From JAHEGP01 sp963792875 (lineage in GTDB: Bacteria > Pseudomonadota > Gammaproteobacteria > Pseudomonadales > JAHEGP01), in contig CAWBXV010000002.1 in NCBI GenBank assembly GCA_963792875.1, forward strand, positions 372,001 to 436,000: a DNA stretch of 64,000 nucleotides, given 5' to 3'. How positions within the stretch are numbered: position 1 is the first letter of the stretch; each line of letters opens with the position of its first letter. Below, in pieces: positions 16,850 through 26,213 of this stretch. The notes under the pieces are model-generated. The model was not told the DNA's origin. It made no database searches and worked only from the letters and a program-made list of their open reading frames with translations. The translations under genes were made by a program, and so were the position numbers.

Positions 16850-18235
16850 TCAGTCGGCGCCGGGCACGGCATCGAGCGGGGCCAGCGCCGGCAGCGCCAC
16901 CCGCAGCACCAGTCCGGGCGCGGCGTTGTGGGCGGCGACGCTGCCGCCGTGGGCATCGACCACCCGGCGGACCAGCGACAACCCCAGACCAACCCCGCCG
17001 GCCTCCCGCTCCCGGGCGGCGGAGTCGCGGAAGAAGGGTTCGAAAATGCGCTCCAGGTGCTGGGCCGCAACGCCCGGCCCACGATCGCGCACCGTCGTCA
17101 CCCAGTGCCTGCCCTCCCGCCGCAGCGTCACATCGATGGCGCTGCCCGCGGGCGCGTGGCGCCGGGCATTCGCCAGGATATTCTCAAACGCGCTGCGCAG
17201 CAGCGTCGCCCGCCCCCGCACCAGGCACTCCCCCGCGGGCACATGCCAGGCCAGGCTCACGCCGTCCGCCGCAGCCGCGGTGCCGACGGTCGACGACGCG
17301 GGCCAGCCCAGGTCCTCCAGCACCGCCCCCAGCAAACCGCCCAGGTCGATCACTTCGTCGAGCAATTCCGCACGCTGCTCGAGGCGGGGCAGCAGCAGCA
17401 GGTCGGAGACGATGCGGCCCAGGCGATCGAGCTCGATCTCCAGCCGATCGAGCTCCGGGCACGCCGCCTCGGGCACCTTGCGCCGGGCCAGTGCCAGCAG
17501 CAGGTGCATGCGGGCCAGCGGCGAGCGCAGCTCGTGGGAGACGCCCTTGATCAGCCGCTCCTGACCGGCGACCAGGTTCTGCAGGCGATCGGCCATCTGG
17601 TTGAAGTCACGCGCCAACCCCTGGATTTCGTCCCCCCCGCTCCGCCCCAGGGCCCATTGCGCCCGCGCGTCCAGGTGACCATCCGCGAGCTGCCGCACGG
17701 TGCCGCCGAGACGCTCCAGGCGCCGCGTGAAGAGCAGGGCCAGGAGGTAGCACACCACCCCGCTCACCGCCAGGGCGGTGCCGTAGCGCAGCAGTGGACG
17801 ATCCACAAACGGACGCAGCCAGCGCGGCGGCAGGCGCAGTATCAGCCGCCACGCTTCGCCCCCGGGCCCGACCACCGGGCGCATGAAATAGATGCCGTCG
17901 AGGCGACGCAGGCCCCGGCCCCGATCGCCGGCACCCAGCTCCTCCAACCGGCGGCGCACCTGCAGGGGAATGCGCGCCGGATACACCGGCCGCAGCTCGT
18001 CGTCGACCACCACGACGCTGCCTTCGCGCAGACCGGGGTAGCGCTGCAGCGACACCACCAGCGACTCGACCCCTCCCTGCCGCAGGCTGCGCTCCAGCAC
18101 CCTCAGCAGTCGGTGGGGCGGGCCATGCCCTTCGGCGCCGCCAGAACCCGCCAGGTGGCCGGCCAGCATCACCGCGCTGATCATCAGGAAGGTCGCAAGC
18201 CAGAAGCCGGCGAACATTTTCCAGTAGATACGCAC
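16850..18235 (-). CDS. cpxA: Sensor histidine kinase, CpxA-like
   Basis: 461 residues: membrane helix about 8-28, periplasmic sensor about 30-150, second helix about 165-185, HAMP, then the kinase. The H-box is LIKGVSHELRSPLARMHLLL, the N-box FENILANARRHA, and the G-boxes VRDRGPGV and GVGLGLSLVRRVVDAHGG. The short periplasmic part (LREGSVVVVDDELRPVY) resembles CpxA. The GTG at 18235 follows the response-regulator stop by 7 bases, and this start gives the right distance to the first membrane helix. It would sense envelope stress and phosphorylate the adjacent regulator. The family call is strong; the Cpx name rests on the whole locus. Confidence 0.85.
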   Translation of the reverse strand: MRIYWKMFAGFWLATFLMISAVMLAGHLAGSGGAEGHGPPHRLLRVLERSLRQGGVESLVVSLQRYPGLREGSVVVVDDELRPVYPARIPLQVRRRLEELGAGDRGRGLRRLDGIYFMRPVVGPGGEAWRLILRLPPRWLRPFVDRPLLRYGTALAVSGVVCYLLALLFTRRLERLGGTVRQLADGHLDARAQWALGRSGGDEIQGLARDFNQMADRLQNLVAGQERLIKGVSHELRSPLARMHLLLALARRKVPEAACPELDRLEIELDRLGRIVSDLLLLPRLEQRAELLDEVIDLGGLLGAVLEDLGWPASSTVGTAAAADGVSLAWHVPAGECLVRGRATLLRSAFENILANARRHAPAGSAIDVTLRREGRHWVTTVRDRGPGVAAQHLERIFEPFFRDSAAREREAGGVGLGLSLVRRVVDAHGGSVAAHNAAPGLVLRVALPALAPLDAVPGAD

Positions 18236-18242
18236 CCTGCCC

Positions 18243-18941
18243 TCACTCGTCGAGTAGCTGGTAACCCTTTCCCCGCACGGCGACGATCCACTCCCTGCCG
18301 GCATCGGCCTCGGCCAGTTTGCGCCGCAGGTTGCTGATGTGCACATCGACGCTGCGGTCATAGGCCGCCGGCTCGCGCCCGAGGGCCTCCCTGGAGAGCT
18401 GCTCCCGGGTCACCACCTGACCGGCCTGGCGCATCAGCACCGCCATCAGATCGAACTCGGCGCTGGTCAGCTCCAGCACCCGGCCGGCATGGCTCAGGCG
18501 GCGGGCCGCGCTCTGCATTGCCAGCGGCCCCACCCGCAGCGTGCCCTCGGCGGCGCCCCGCGGTCGCGCGTCGGGCCCGGTGCGGCGCAGAATGGCGCGG
18601 ACCCGCGCCAGCAGCTCGCGGGGATTGCAGGGTTTGGCCAGATAGTCGTCGGCACCCAGCTCGAGCCCGACGATGCGGTCGATCTCGTCGCCCTTGGCCG
18701 TCAGCATGAGCACGGGCACCGCGCTGAACTCGCGCAGGCGCCGCAGCGCGCTGAAGCCGTCCAGCTCGGGCAGCATGACGTCGAGGATCAGCAGATCGCA
18801 GGCATCCTGCCGCAGACTGCCCAGCGCCTGGGCGCCGGTAAAGACGCAGCGCACGGCGAAGCCCTCCGCCTCGAGGTAGGACTGCAGCAGTTCGCACAGC
18901 TCGCGATCGTCATCGGCTATGAGCACTTCCGGCGGTGACAT
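18243..18941 (-). CDS. cpxR: OmpR-family response regulator, CpxR-like
   Basis: 232 residues from the ATG giving MSPPEVLIADDDRELCELL. The receiver domain has the acidic pocket (ADDD), the phospho-acceptor Asp in DLLILDVMLPELDG, and a conserved Lys in DYLAKPCNPRELLARV. The winged-helix domain (about 130-230) ends RKLAEADAGREWIVAVRGKGYQLL. It is upstream of and nearly touching the kinase gene, and divergent from the Spy/CpxP-like gene, the arrangement of cpxRA-cpxP. A probable CpxR box lies in the divergent gap, so the operon may also control itself. Confidence 0.9.
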   Translation of the reverse strand: MSPPEVLIADDDRELCELLQSYLEAEGFAVRCVFTGAQALGSLRQDACDLLILDVMLPELDGFSALRRLREFSAVPVLMLTAKGDEIDRIVGLELGADDYLAKPCNPRELLARVRAILRRTGPDARPRGAAEGTLRVGPLAMQSAARRLSHAGRVLELTSAEFDLMAVLMRQAGQVVTREQLSREALGREPAAYDRSVDVHISNLRRKLAEADAGREWIVAVRGKGYQLLDE

Positions 18942-19039
18942 GCCTCTCTCCGTCAATCCTCCTCGGCCGCCTGAGCGACGGCCCTGGCTCAACAGCATAG
19001 CCGCACACCGCCCCCCGGCTCACCCTTGCCACGAGCGGG

Positions 19040-19054
19040 TTTACCAAACCTTAC
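19040..19054. promoter_or_regulatory. Probable CpxR box
   Basis: TTTAC-CAAAC-CTTAC matches the CpxR consensus (TTTAC-N5-TTTAC on this strand) with one mismatch. It lies in the gap between cpxR and the Spy/CpxP-like gene, 31 bases upstream of a good -10 (TATACT, 19086-19091) for the latter. No proper -35 stands 17 bases from that -10, as expected for an activator-dependent promoter. Confidence 0.7.
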
Positions 19055-19122
19055 AAATGCAAACCCCTTTTGACAGGGGAATCCCTATACTGGAGACACT
19101 CGAAACCCAGGAGTATCAAACC

Positions 19123-19569
19123 ATGAAAACATCGCGCTTCACACCTCGCCGACGCATCGCCGCAATCACCCTGCTCGCCGCCCTGACGGGCGCCAGCCTG
19201 ACGGCGCACGCCGGCCACCACGAAGGCCCCGGCATGCTCGGCGACAGGATGGCCGCCAAGCTCGATCTCAGCGCCGAACAGCGGGCCCTCTTCGAGGCCG
19301 GCCGCCAGGACCGGCAGCAGGGCATGCGGGAAGGCAAGGCGCTGCGCCAGTCGCTGCGGTCGCTGGTACAGTCGGACCAGTACGACGAGGCCGCCGTCGC
19401 CAAAGTGGCGGACCGGATGGCCCAGCACATGCGCACCCAGCTGATCCAGCAGAGCCGGCACTTCAATGAGCTGTACCGCTCACTGAGCCAGGAACAGCGG
19501 GCCAAGCTGACCGAGATGGAGCAGCAGCGCGCCGAGCGCTGGCAGAAGCACCGGCAGAAGGACGACTGA
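19123..19569 (+). CDS. Spy/CpxP-family periplasmic protein
   Basis: 148 residues with a signal peptide (ITLLAALTGASLTAHA) and the Spy/CpxP helical fold. LDLSAEQRALFEAGRQ and LYRSLSQEQRAKLTEMEQQR are the two LTxxQ-type motifs at their usual distance. Such proteins are periplasmic chaperones and, in the case of CpxP, inhibit the kinase CpxA. Start ATG with AGGAG upstream (the frame track extends further but without signal). Placed divergently to cpxRA behind a CpxR box, it is the likely output and feedback gene of this system. Confidence 0.88.
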   Translation: MKTSRFTPRRRIAAITLLAALTGASLTAHAGHHEGPGMLGDRMAAKLDLSAEQRALFEAGRQDRQQGMREGKALRQSLRSLVQSDQYDEAAVAKVADRMAQHMRTQLIQQSRHFNELYRSLSQEQRAKLTEMEQQRAERWQKHRQKDD

Positions 19570-20050
19570 GGGAACGACCTGGAGCGCGGGCCCGGCACGG
19601 CCCGCGCCGGGCCGCAAGGGTCCTGAGGGTTGGACTGCCGCCGGTGTCCCTGCGGGCGGCAGCGCAGGCTCTCGTCGCCTTGGCGCCACTTCGATTCAGC
19701 CTCTCCAGGGCTTCTCATTGCACTCTCGGCCGCGCCGGCAAGCCGTCGAGTCAGCCAGCTGCTCAGCCGTTCCCCCCCGCCCTCTCATGCCCTCTTTATT
19801 TGGTCCAACCGCGCCCCCCCTCGCCTGCGCTTCCCCGCTATCACTGAACCTTAATAATACCGTCGCAAAGCTGCAATCCGCGCCGCCTAACGTACCCCTG
19901 CGCCACCTGGCGGAGTAATCACACCCTACCCGGGAGTATCGCCGGACCGAGCGCTGAGCTCTGCCCCGGCAGCGTTACAGGCGAGGCCATCGACTTCGCC
20001 GGGGCGCGCAAACCCTTCAGGCAGTTTTATCCCACAAAGAGCCCAATGCC
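19570..20050. other. Intergenic region with a strong hairpin
   Basis: About 480 bases without a supported gene. A perfect 9-bp hairpin, GCGCGGGCC-CGGCAC-GGCCCGCGC (19584-19607), lies 15 bases after the Spy/CpxP-like stop; it has no T-run but may still slow or end transcription or protect the 3' end. The rest should hold the promoter of the PhoX-like gene. Confidence 0.55.
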
Positions 20051-21394
20051 ATGTTCCTGAAAAAAATGTCTATCGCTGCAAGCTTGGCGCTTGCCGCTTC
20101 CCATGGGTTGGCGGACGCAACCGGTTTCGATGTTTTCGTGCCCCTGCTCGGCAACACCGCTCCCGGCAGTCTGCCCGAATCGGCGCCGTTTCGGCTGTCC
20201 TCGGATAGTTTCCGTCAAGTGAATATCGTTACCCGCGACCCGCAACAGCTCGATCGCTTCGACTCGGGCAACTACGATATGAATACCGTCAACGAGAACG
20301 GTGCCGAGGCCGGCGCTTACCTGTTCACGCCCTACGAAACCGGCCGGGCCGGCATCCAGCGCACCGACCTGCGCAGCATGCAGACCACGACAATCTGGCA
20401 GGCGCCCCAACCGGGCAGCCATGTCTCCTTCGACGCCTCACGCTGGACGCCCTGGGGTTCCTACCTGACCGCCGAAGAATCCTGGAGCGACCCGGGGCAG
20501 CCGCCCAGCAATTACGGCCGCCTGTTTGAAGTCACCAATCCCCTGGCTGACCCGCAGGAGATCGCGCTCATCCATCGCAACATTCTGCCCCGCGTGTCCC
20601 ACGAGGGCCTGGCATTCGACCAGGACCATAACCTCTACTTTATCGATGAGCGGAACGGCAGCCACATTTTCAGGTTTGCCTCGAGGAAACCCCACGCGAC
20701 CAGCGGTGACGAATATTTTGCCGCAGGGCAGACCTCGGTACTCCGGGTGGGTGACGGCACGGTCAAGGAGGCGACGGGCAAGGCGACCTGGATAGCCCTG
20801 ACGGACCGGGACGGCAAGCCCCTGCCCGGCGTCGTGCTGGTGCACGGCAATGAGATCGACGGGCGCGCCACCCCCAAGCTCGCAGCGTTTCTCGGCACCC
20901 GTTTCGACCGCCCGGAAGACCTCGAGATCAAGACCCTGCGCAACAAGGGCCAGCTGCTGTTGGTCGCCACGACCACCAATCACAAGGTATTCTCCATCGA
21001 TCTCAAGCGGGACGAAGTGAAGCTGTTTGCCAGCAGGGAAACCATCGACCTGGCGACGGGCTTAGAGGCCGGCAATGAGTTTACCAACCCGGACAACCTG
21101 GCGATCGACGCGGATGGCAATATCTACATCGTTGAGGACCAGCCCGGCGGCGTCGAGGATACCTGGTATGCCTTGGATCGAGACGATGACGGCGTGGCGG
21201 ATGCCATCGGCAAGTGGGCCAGCCTGAATACCGCGGGCGCCGAGGCGACCGGACTCTACTTCGACCCCTTCAACCCCCACCTCGCCTACATCAACGTGCA
21301 GCATCCCGACAGCGAGGAGGATCGCACGATGATGCTGATGGCGCCCCCGGTCAAAGCCGATCAGGGCAAGCATCTGGGCAAACGGCGGAATTGA
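20051..21394 (+). CDS. PhoX-like (DUF839) exported protein
   Basis: 447 residues with a signal peptide (MSIAASLALAASHGLADA). The body is a beta-propeller-like sequence of the PhoX/DUF839 type: SNYGRLFEVTNPLADP, RVSHEGLAFDQDHNLYFIDE, FTNPDNLAIDADGNIYIVED. PhoX enzymes are calcium/iron-dependent alkaline phosphatases, but distant members include other propeller proteins, and I did not verify the metal-binding residues, so phosphatase activity is only likely. No Tat twin-arginine is present, unlike classical PhoX, which are Tat substrates. It stands alone on its strand. Confidence 0.72.
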   Translation: MFLKKMSIAASLALAASHGLADATGFDVFVPLLGNTAPGSLPESAPFRLSSDSFRQVNIVTRDPQQLDRFDSGNYDMNTVNENGAEAGAYLFTPYETGRAGIQRTDLRSMQTTTIWQAPQPGSHVSFDASRWTPWGSYLTAEESWSDPGQPPSNYGRLFEVTNPLADPQEIALIHRNILPRVSHEGLAFDQDHNLYFIDERNGSHIFRFASRKPHATSGDEYFAAGQTSVLRVGDGTVKEATGKATWIALTDRDGKPLPGVVLVHGNEIDGRATPKLAAFLGTRFDRPEDLEIKTLRNKGQLLLVATTTNHKVFSIDLKRDEVKLFASRETIDLATGLEAGNEFTNPDNLAIDADGNIYIVEDQPGGVEDTWYALDRDDDGVADAIGKWASLNTAGAEATGLYFDPFNPHLAYINVQHPDSEEDRTMMLMAPPVKADQGKHLGKRRN

Positions 21395-21675
21395 CAGACT
21401 GCGCCCCGTGCCGGCGGGCTCGAGCGCCGACGCGGGGCGGATTCAGGGCTATAATCGTACCATCATCCAGGACAACCCGACGCGTCGGCCCCTCGCGCAT
21501 CGAACCTCCAGCGCGGCGGCCGGGCGCAGGCTAGCGATCCGACGGCGGTGGCGGACACTGCTGGCGGAGACTCCAGCCCCGCCCCCTGCGCGGTCCTGTA
21601 TTGCCAGGGAATCGGGATTGGCTCAGGGGGCCACATCGAGCCGCTGCTTGATGTCCTACTTGTGAGGGAAAATTG

Positions 21676-22656
21676 ATGCTCATCGGAGCACCCCCGGCAC
21701 CAGAGGCAGCCATTTCAGTTGTGATACCCGCCTACAATGCGGGACGCACGATAGCGCCGGCACTGGAGAGCGTCCTAGCCCAGAGCTCGTTACCTGAAGA
21801 GATCATCGTGGTCGACGACGGTTCGGCCGATGACACCTTCGAGATCGCGAGTGCTTTCGGCGGTATCGTCAAGGTTATCAAACAGGCCAACCAGGGTTCC
21901 GCCGCGGCACGCCAGACCGGCACCGACGAGGCCCGCGGGGACTATATCGCCTACCTCGATGCCGATGACTGGTGGCTGGACAACAAGCTAGCTGTGTGCC
22001 GCGCCATACTGCGCAGTCAGCCCGTCAATTTCCTGTTTGCCGACCTGCGCAGAGCGCGGCATGGCGAAGCCGAAGAACGCTTTCTGCCAAGGAACACCTC
22101 GTTTTATCCTATTGCCGAGCAGTACCTGGACCGCGCCACGGCGGTGGCCGGTATTGAGCAGCTCTTTGCGCTGCCGCAGGAGCAAGGCCTGGGTCTGATC
22201 CTTGACGGTTTTCCCGTCTATCCCAGCACGATGCTGGTAAACAAGCAGGCTCTTGGAGCGGTGGGCGGGTGGAATCCGCGCTTCAGGCGGTCCCAGGATT
22301 TTGACGTGGCAATCAGGCTTGCACGCCGCTTTCCATTGCATTTCCACAATGTCGTAGGCGCCATTCTGGGTTTACACGAGGTCAATTCCGATGTGCGGTC
22401 CTATGCGATCATGCAGACCAAGGGCGACATCGCGGTGCTCCAATGTCACCTGCAGCATGCCGAGGATGGCGCCAGCAGAAAGCAGTTTGCAGGCGCGCTC
22501 GGCAAAAAATACCGGTCTCTCGGCTACCTGTATCGTCAAGCCGGCGATATTGAACGTGCGCGTGAATGCTACAAGGAAGCCATGAAATTTCCGGCAAAGA
22601 GACTCCGTTCCGGCGCCCGCTATCTCGCCACATCCACGAGTTATTTTGGAGTCTAG
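21676..22656 (+). CDS. Family 2 glycosyltransferase
   Basis: 326 residues with a GT-A fold: ISVVIPAYNAGRTIAPALES, IIVVDDGSADDTFEIA, and the DxD metal site in YIAYLDADDWWLDNKL (about residue 95). QDFDVAIRLARRFPLHF supplies the expected catalytic-base region near 215. A C-terminal helical stretch (SLGYLYRQAGDIERARECY) reads like a single TPR. It would add a sugar from a nucleotide-sugar to a surface glycan. The ATG at 21676 is used; a TTG one codon earlier also fits the GAGGGA upstream. No other polysaccharide genes adjoin it. Confidence 0.88.
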   Translation: MLIGAPPAPEAAISVVIPAYNAGRTIAPALESVLAQSSLPEEIIVVDDGSADDTFEIASAFGGIVKVIKQANQGSAAARQTGTDEARGDYIAYLDADDWWLDNKLAVCRAILRSQPVNFLFADLRRARHGEAEERFLPRNTSFYPIAEQYLDRATAVAGIEQLFALPQEQGLGLILDGFPVYPSTMLVNKQALGAVGGWNPRFRRSQDFDVAIRLARRFPLHFHNVVGAILGLHEVNSDVRSYAIMQTKGDIAVLQCHLQHAEDGASRKQFAGALGKKYRSLGYLYRQAGDIERARECYKEAMKFPAKRLRSGARYLATSTSYFGV

Positions 22657-23067
22657 CGTGTCCGGGCACACCCGCTATAGGTTCCGCTGGCAACTAAACG
22701 GACGCCAATTGCGCGGTCACCTCAGCCTGCATCAGCCATGCGCGGTGACCTGACGGCGCCCTGGGCATGGATCATGGCATGAAACCGCGGATAGAAGACG
22801 TCGGCCACGTCCCGTGTGAAGGGGATGTCGAGGCCTGCGCCCGGCAGGCCACGCAGTCGTCCAACGCAGCGGTCCGGTCGTCGGCGACGTTGATGGTTTC
22901 GGCGGGATTGGCAAGCGGAGTCGGCGTCGACGTTTAAGCCACGGATTAATGGAAAAGCAGCTGCCTATCCCGTGAGAATGTAGGCTGTAACTGAAGGCGG
23001 AAGGACTGTCCGTCTCTTCCCATCGCTGCTTGCGTAAGGACCGGTGACAGGTGAGCTACGACCTGTG
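22657..23067. other. Intergenic region, possible degraded gene
   Basis: No intact gene. On the minus strand, about 22727-22870, one frame reads GLDIPFTRDVADVFYPRFHA before a stop at about 22727, which looks like the C-terminus of a real but unidentified protein whose upstream part is out of frame or gone. This is the junction between the chromosome-like left part and the giant-gene block. Confidence 0.4.
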
Positions 23068-23105
23068 ACGTGGGACGCCTCGCCCGTTAGGGCAGGGAGC
23101 GGTCA
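23068..23105 (+). mobile_element. Possible right end of an IS200/IS605-type element
   Basis: GACGCCTCGCCCGTTAGGGC followed by AGGGAGCGGTCA resembles the hairpin (GCCC-GTTA-GGGC) and terminal bases of right ends of tnpB-carrying IS200/IS605 elements. No intact tnpB precedes it. It touches the stop codon of the last giant gene. The call rests on pattern memory only. Confidence 0.35.
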
Positions 23106-26100
23106 CGCAGGATCTTCACTCAAAAACCCGGCCAGCATGGCCAGCAGACTAGCGCCGTCACTGCCATCGGGATCGGCAATATCGTCACTTTGCGGCATCA
23201 CCGTGGTATCACTGGGTCCAAGCCATAGGGGGGCAAGCCGTCCCAACCCGCCCTGGAACACTAGATCGGACACAAGGTCGAAGGCACTTCCCAGACGCTG
23301 CAAACGCAACCATTCCGAGGTAGGTAATCCGGCGGAGTCCACGGGTTTCACTCCGAGCTTGGCTGCCATCAGCGCGCGCCGGTAATTGCGCACCTTGCGG
23401 CTGTAGCCAGCATCGATATCGCGGTCGAAGGAAGCAATGGCAACACTTCCATCAAAGGTCATGCCACGGCGACGCAAATGGGTTGCCCCCACCAGGCACC
23501 AGACATCATCGACAATGATGCTGGTGCTACGCAGTTGTGCCCAGCGGCCCGGAAAACCGCGCGGATGAAACACCGTCACGCGCAGGGGGTCTACCGCGCG
23601 TAACAAGCCAATGGCCTCACTGCGCTGCATGATGGCACGGCGCACAAAAGGCGCAAATGCGGGGGCAAAATCCGTTTCCCGTGGCACGCACACGACCACC
23701 TTGAGATTCGGACTGGCCGTCATGCGCTCAGCCAGTTTCTGCATCAAATCGATTTCATGGGCCGCCGCCATACCACCATTGCGGGCGGTGCGCGCCAGGC
23801 CAGCGGTTTCGATGTACACCAGTTCATCCGCCTCACCGATGGCGCGGGCGAGGGACCACAGGGCATCCCGGTTGCCGCTCCTGGCAAGGAAATATTCGCG
23901 CCGCACTTCGTTGATCAGACGATCTTCATTGGCTACGGTAATCGAGGGTACGCTGGGCAGACCCAGGGCACTGGCAAGCGCGCTGAGCATCTGTTGAAAG
24001 CTCAGCGGGGTAGCCGAGTCCAGCGGATTTCCCGCAGGCAAGAGAGACAGTTCAGGCGTTTCCACTACGGCGGCGATGGATTGCAGCATGACACCGGCAG
24101 AGGTCCCGGGCGGTGTGGCCGGGGCATCAACCGGCAGGTTGAAATTGGCACCACCTGACATGGCAATCCACCCCGGGGTGGTTCCACCCGGCAATGGGAA
24201 AACCGGTTGTACCCGTCGCACCGCATGCCGTGCCAGGTCATACCCAAGGGCACCGCTGACCCGCACACCCGGCGCATGCGTATCCGCGGCGGCAGGATTG
24301 CCCGGGTTGGCATTGCCATGATCACTGGAGAGGCTTTCCTGCGACCAGCGACCGCCACTCAGTACTGCATCCCAGGCCAGGCCAGCGGTAACCGCAGGAT
24401 CGGGGATACCCGTTGCCATCACGGTTTCGTGGCGCATCATGGTAGGCAGCCGGGGCCCCTGGCGGGGCTGGGTTTCGGACATCAGCGCGCGGGCCAGGTC
24501 GGCTGGTGTGGCCGGAGCACCTCCCGGCGGCGTTACCGTGCGCGGCAAACCGAATAAGGGCGCGAGACTGATGGAGCGCACCATCACCGGTACGGGTGCC
24601 ACAGGATCGGGTGCTGCAAAGGGATCGGCGGGTGCCGCGGCCGGCCCGGCAGCAATCAAGGCACGTTGCGCTGCCCAGAGTCGCCGTTGCCCCAGCCGTG
24701 GCGTGATGACGAGATCGTATACCAGGATGGCAGGATCGGGGCGCGAATCACCACTGGCGAGCGCGAAGGGATTGCGCACCAGCAGTTGCACCGGGTTACC
24801 CGTAGTGGCGATCCCCGCCCCGCCATCGCCGCGCAGAAAAGAAGGCTCTTCGGCAATAGCCTCGATGAGCTGGAAGCGCTGGGGAAAGACCCGCACCGCG
24901 GCACCATTGGGCGCGAAGTCCGCCGGGATCACCACCACGACATCATGGCTGCCCGACCAGGTCGCGGTTACACCCGCAGGGTTGGCACTACCCGATGCAA
25001 ATCCGGTGGCAGTATCGGGTGCCGGATAGGCTGGCCAGTGAGCACTGATACCCGGTGTTGTTGGCACCCCGATGCCGGCATCCAGCGTCGGCGAAACGGC
25101 AAACATCAATCCACCCGCGGGTGCGCCCACCATACGCGCCATTACCTGTGAGATGGCGGCAAGCATATCCGGGCCATCGGCAAGATAATCGATGGTAACC
25201 GCATCGCGTACCTGTGGCTGCAGGTCGGCCGGCATTTTTTGATCATCCGCGGCGATACCATTGATTGACGCGGCACTGCGATTACCCCGCAGATGCCAGT
25301 CAAGATCGACGGCAAAAGCCCGCAGGAACTGGCGTGGCAGGACTACACCAGCAGGCAGGTCCGGCACCGTCAAAGGTACCGCGGCCATCACACCACCGCC
25401 CGCCCAGCCAAGCCGCAGGCGCGCCGCGGCGGCCGTTCCCGTGGCGCCCAGCTTTTCTCCCGTGGCCAAGGTCACCAAACCATTCGCTTGCGGAGCACCC
25501 AGTGGCGTATCGCCACTATCGAGGCGCTCCACACCGGGACCGCCGGCAATGGCACCGAACGCACGCCCATGCAGGGTCACCACATGGACCAACACACCAG
25601 TGTCAAGTCCGGCCACCGAACGCACACCGCCCGCACCGGTGGTTGGCGTGGCGCCATTGGTGACATCGAGGGCAGGGAGATTGGTCATCAGATCATCCAG
25701 CATCGCCGCCACGGCGACGGGATCGACAATCAATCCGCGGGCATCGTGGAAACTGATGGCCTTGTTGGCAGCAGCGGTGGGCAGCGCCTCGGCCGCGTCA
25801 TAGATTTGTGGCGACTGATTATCCGTCAGGCCACGGATCACCATCACTTCCGGTACGGTACGCACCAGTGGCAAGCTGGCAGCGGTATAGCGCACCTCGG
25901 CCAGTCGCAACAGGCGGGCGGCAGCTTGTGGATGCAAACGCAGTACGGCGGCAGTTCCGGTCAGCGGCGACCCGTCCACTGCCCGAAATGCGGCCGCGCT
26001 GTCTACATACTCAAGGATGCCGCGCCAAGGGGCATTGGGCGTGGTGGCAAAGGTCATAGTCAGCGTGGCGGCATCAAAGGAAGGATTCGCACTACCCCAG

Positions 26101-26201
26101 GCGGGTGCCAGCCGCACCGTGGTGAGGCCGAGCGCATCCAGGCCGTTATCGCGAAGGGCTTGCGCGGCACTGGCAGGGGTAAGCGTAAAAACCGTGGCCA
26201 T
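23103..26201 (-). CDS. Giant-operon protein C: large protein with a C-terminal degenerate PLD-like domain
   Basis: 1032 residues, no signal peptide, start ATG with GAGGAG 10 bases upstream. Most of the protein (1-700) is Ala/Gly/Pro-rich and beta-predicted with no family I know. Residues about 750-935 look like half of a phospholipase D domain: LWSLARAIGEADELVYIETA, NLKVVVCVPRE, VTVFHPRGF, STSIIVDDVWCLVGATHLRR, then MTFDGSVAIASFD. At the place of the catalytic HxK the sequence has RST, so the HKD motif is lost and the domain is probably a binding or structural one. It is the last gene of a three-gene operon, 12 bases after protein B. Function unknown. Confidence 0.75.
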   Translation of the reverse strand: MATVFTLTPASAAQALRDNGLDALGLTTVRLAPAWGSANPSFDAATLTMTFATTPNAPWRGILEYVDSAAAFRAVDGSPLTGTAAVLRLHPQAAARLLRLAEVRYTAASLPLVRTVPEVMVIRGLTDNQSPQIYDAAEALPTAAANKAISFHDARGLIVDPVAVAAMLDDLMTNLPALDVTNGATPTTGAGGVRSVAGLDTGVLVHVVTLHGRAFGAIAGGPGVERLDSGDTPLGAPQANGLVTLATGEKLGATGTAAAARLRLGWAGGGVMAAVPLTVPDLPAGVVLPRQFLRAFAVDLDWHLRGNRSAASINGIAADDQKMPADLQPQVRDAVTIDYLADGPDMLAAISQVMARMVGAPAGGLMFAVSPTLDAGIGVPTTPGISAHWPAYPAPDTATGFASGSANPAGVTATWSGSHDVVVVIPADFAPNGAAVRVFPQRFQLIEAIAEEPSFLRGDGGAGIATTGNPVQLLVRNPFALASGDSRPDPAILVYDLVITPRLGQRRLWAAQRALIAAGPAAAPADPFAAPDPVAPVPVMVRSISLAPLFGLPRTVTPPGGAPATPADLARALMSETQPRQGPRLPTMMRHETVMATGIPDPAVTAGLAWDAVLSGGRWSQESLSSDHGNANPGNPAAADTHAPGVRVSGALGYDLARHAVRRVQPVFPLPGGTTPGWIAMSGGANFNLPVDAPATPPGTSAGVMLQSIAAVVETPELSLLPAGNPLDSATPLSFQQMLSALASALGLPSVPSITVANEDRLINEVRREYFLARSGNRDALWSLARAIGEADELVYIETAGLARTARNGGMAAAHEIDLMQKLAERMTASPNLKVVVCVPRETDFAPAFAPFVRRAIMQRSEAIGLLRAVDPLRVTVFHPRGFPGRWAQLRSTSIIVDDVWCLVGATHLRRRGMTFDGSVAIASFDRDIDAGYSRKVRNYRRALMAAKLGVKPVDSAGLPTSEWLRLQRLGSAFDLVSDLVFQGGLGRLAPLWLGPSDTTVMPQSDDIADPDGSDGASLLAMLAGFLSEDPA

Positions 26202-26213
26202 GGGTGTGTCTCC

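Noticed and set aside
19070..19091. TTGACA and TATACT taken as a -35/-10 pair ahead of the Spy/CpxP-like gene
   Set aside because: Only 10 bases apart; a sigma-70 spacer should be about 17. The -10 alone with the CpxR box explains the promoter better.
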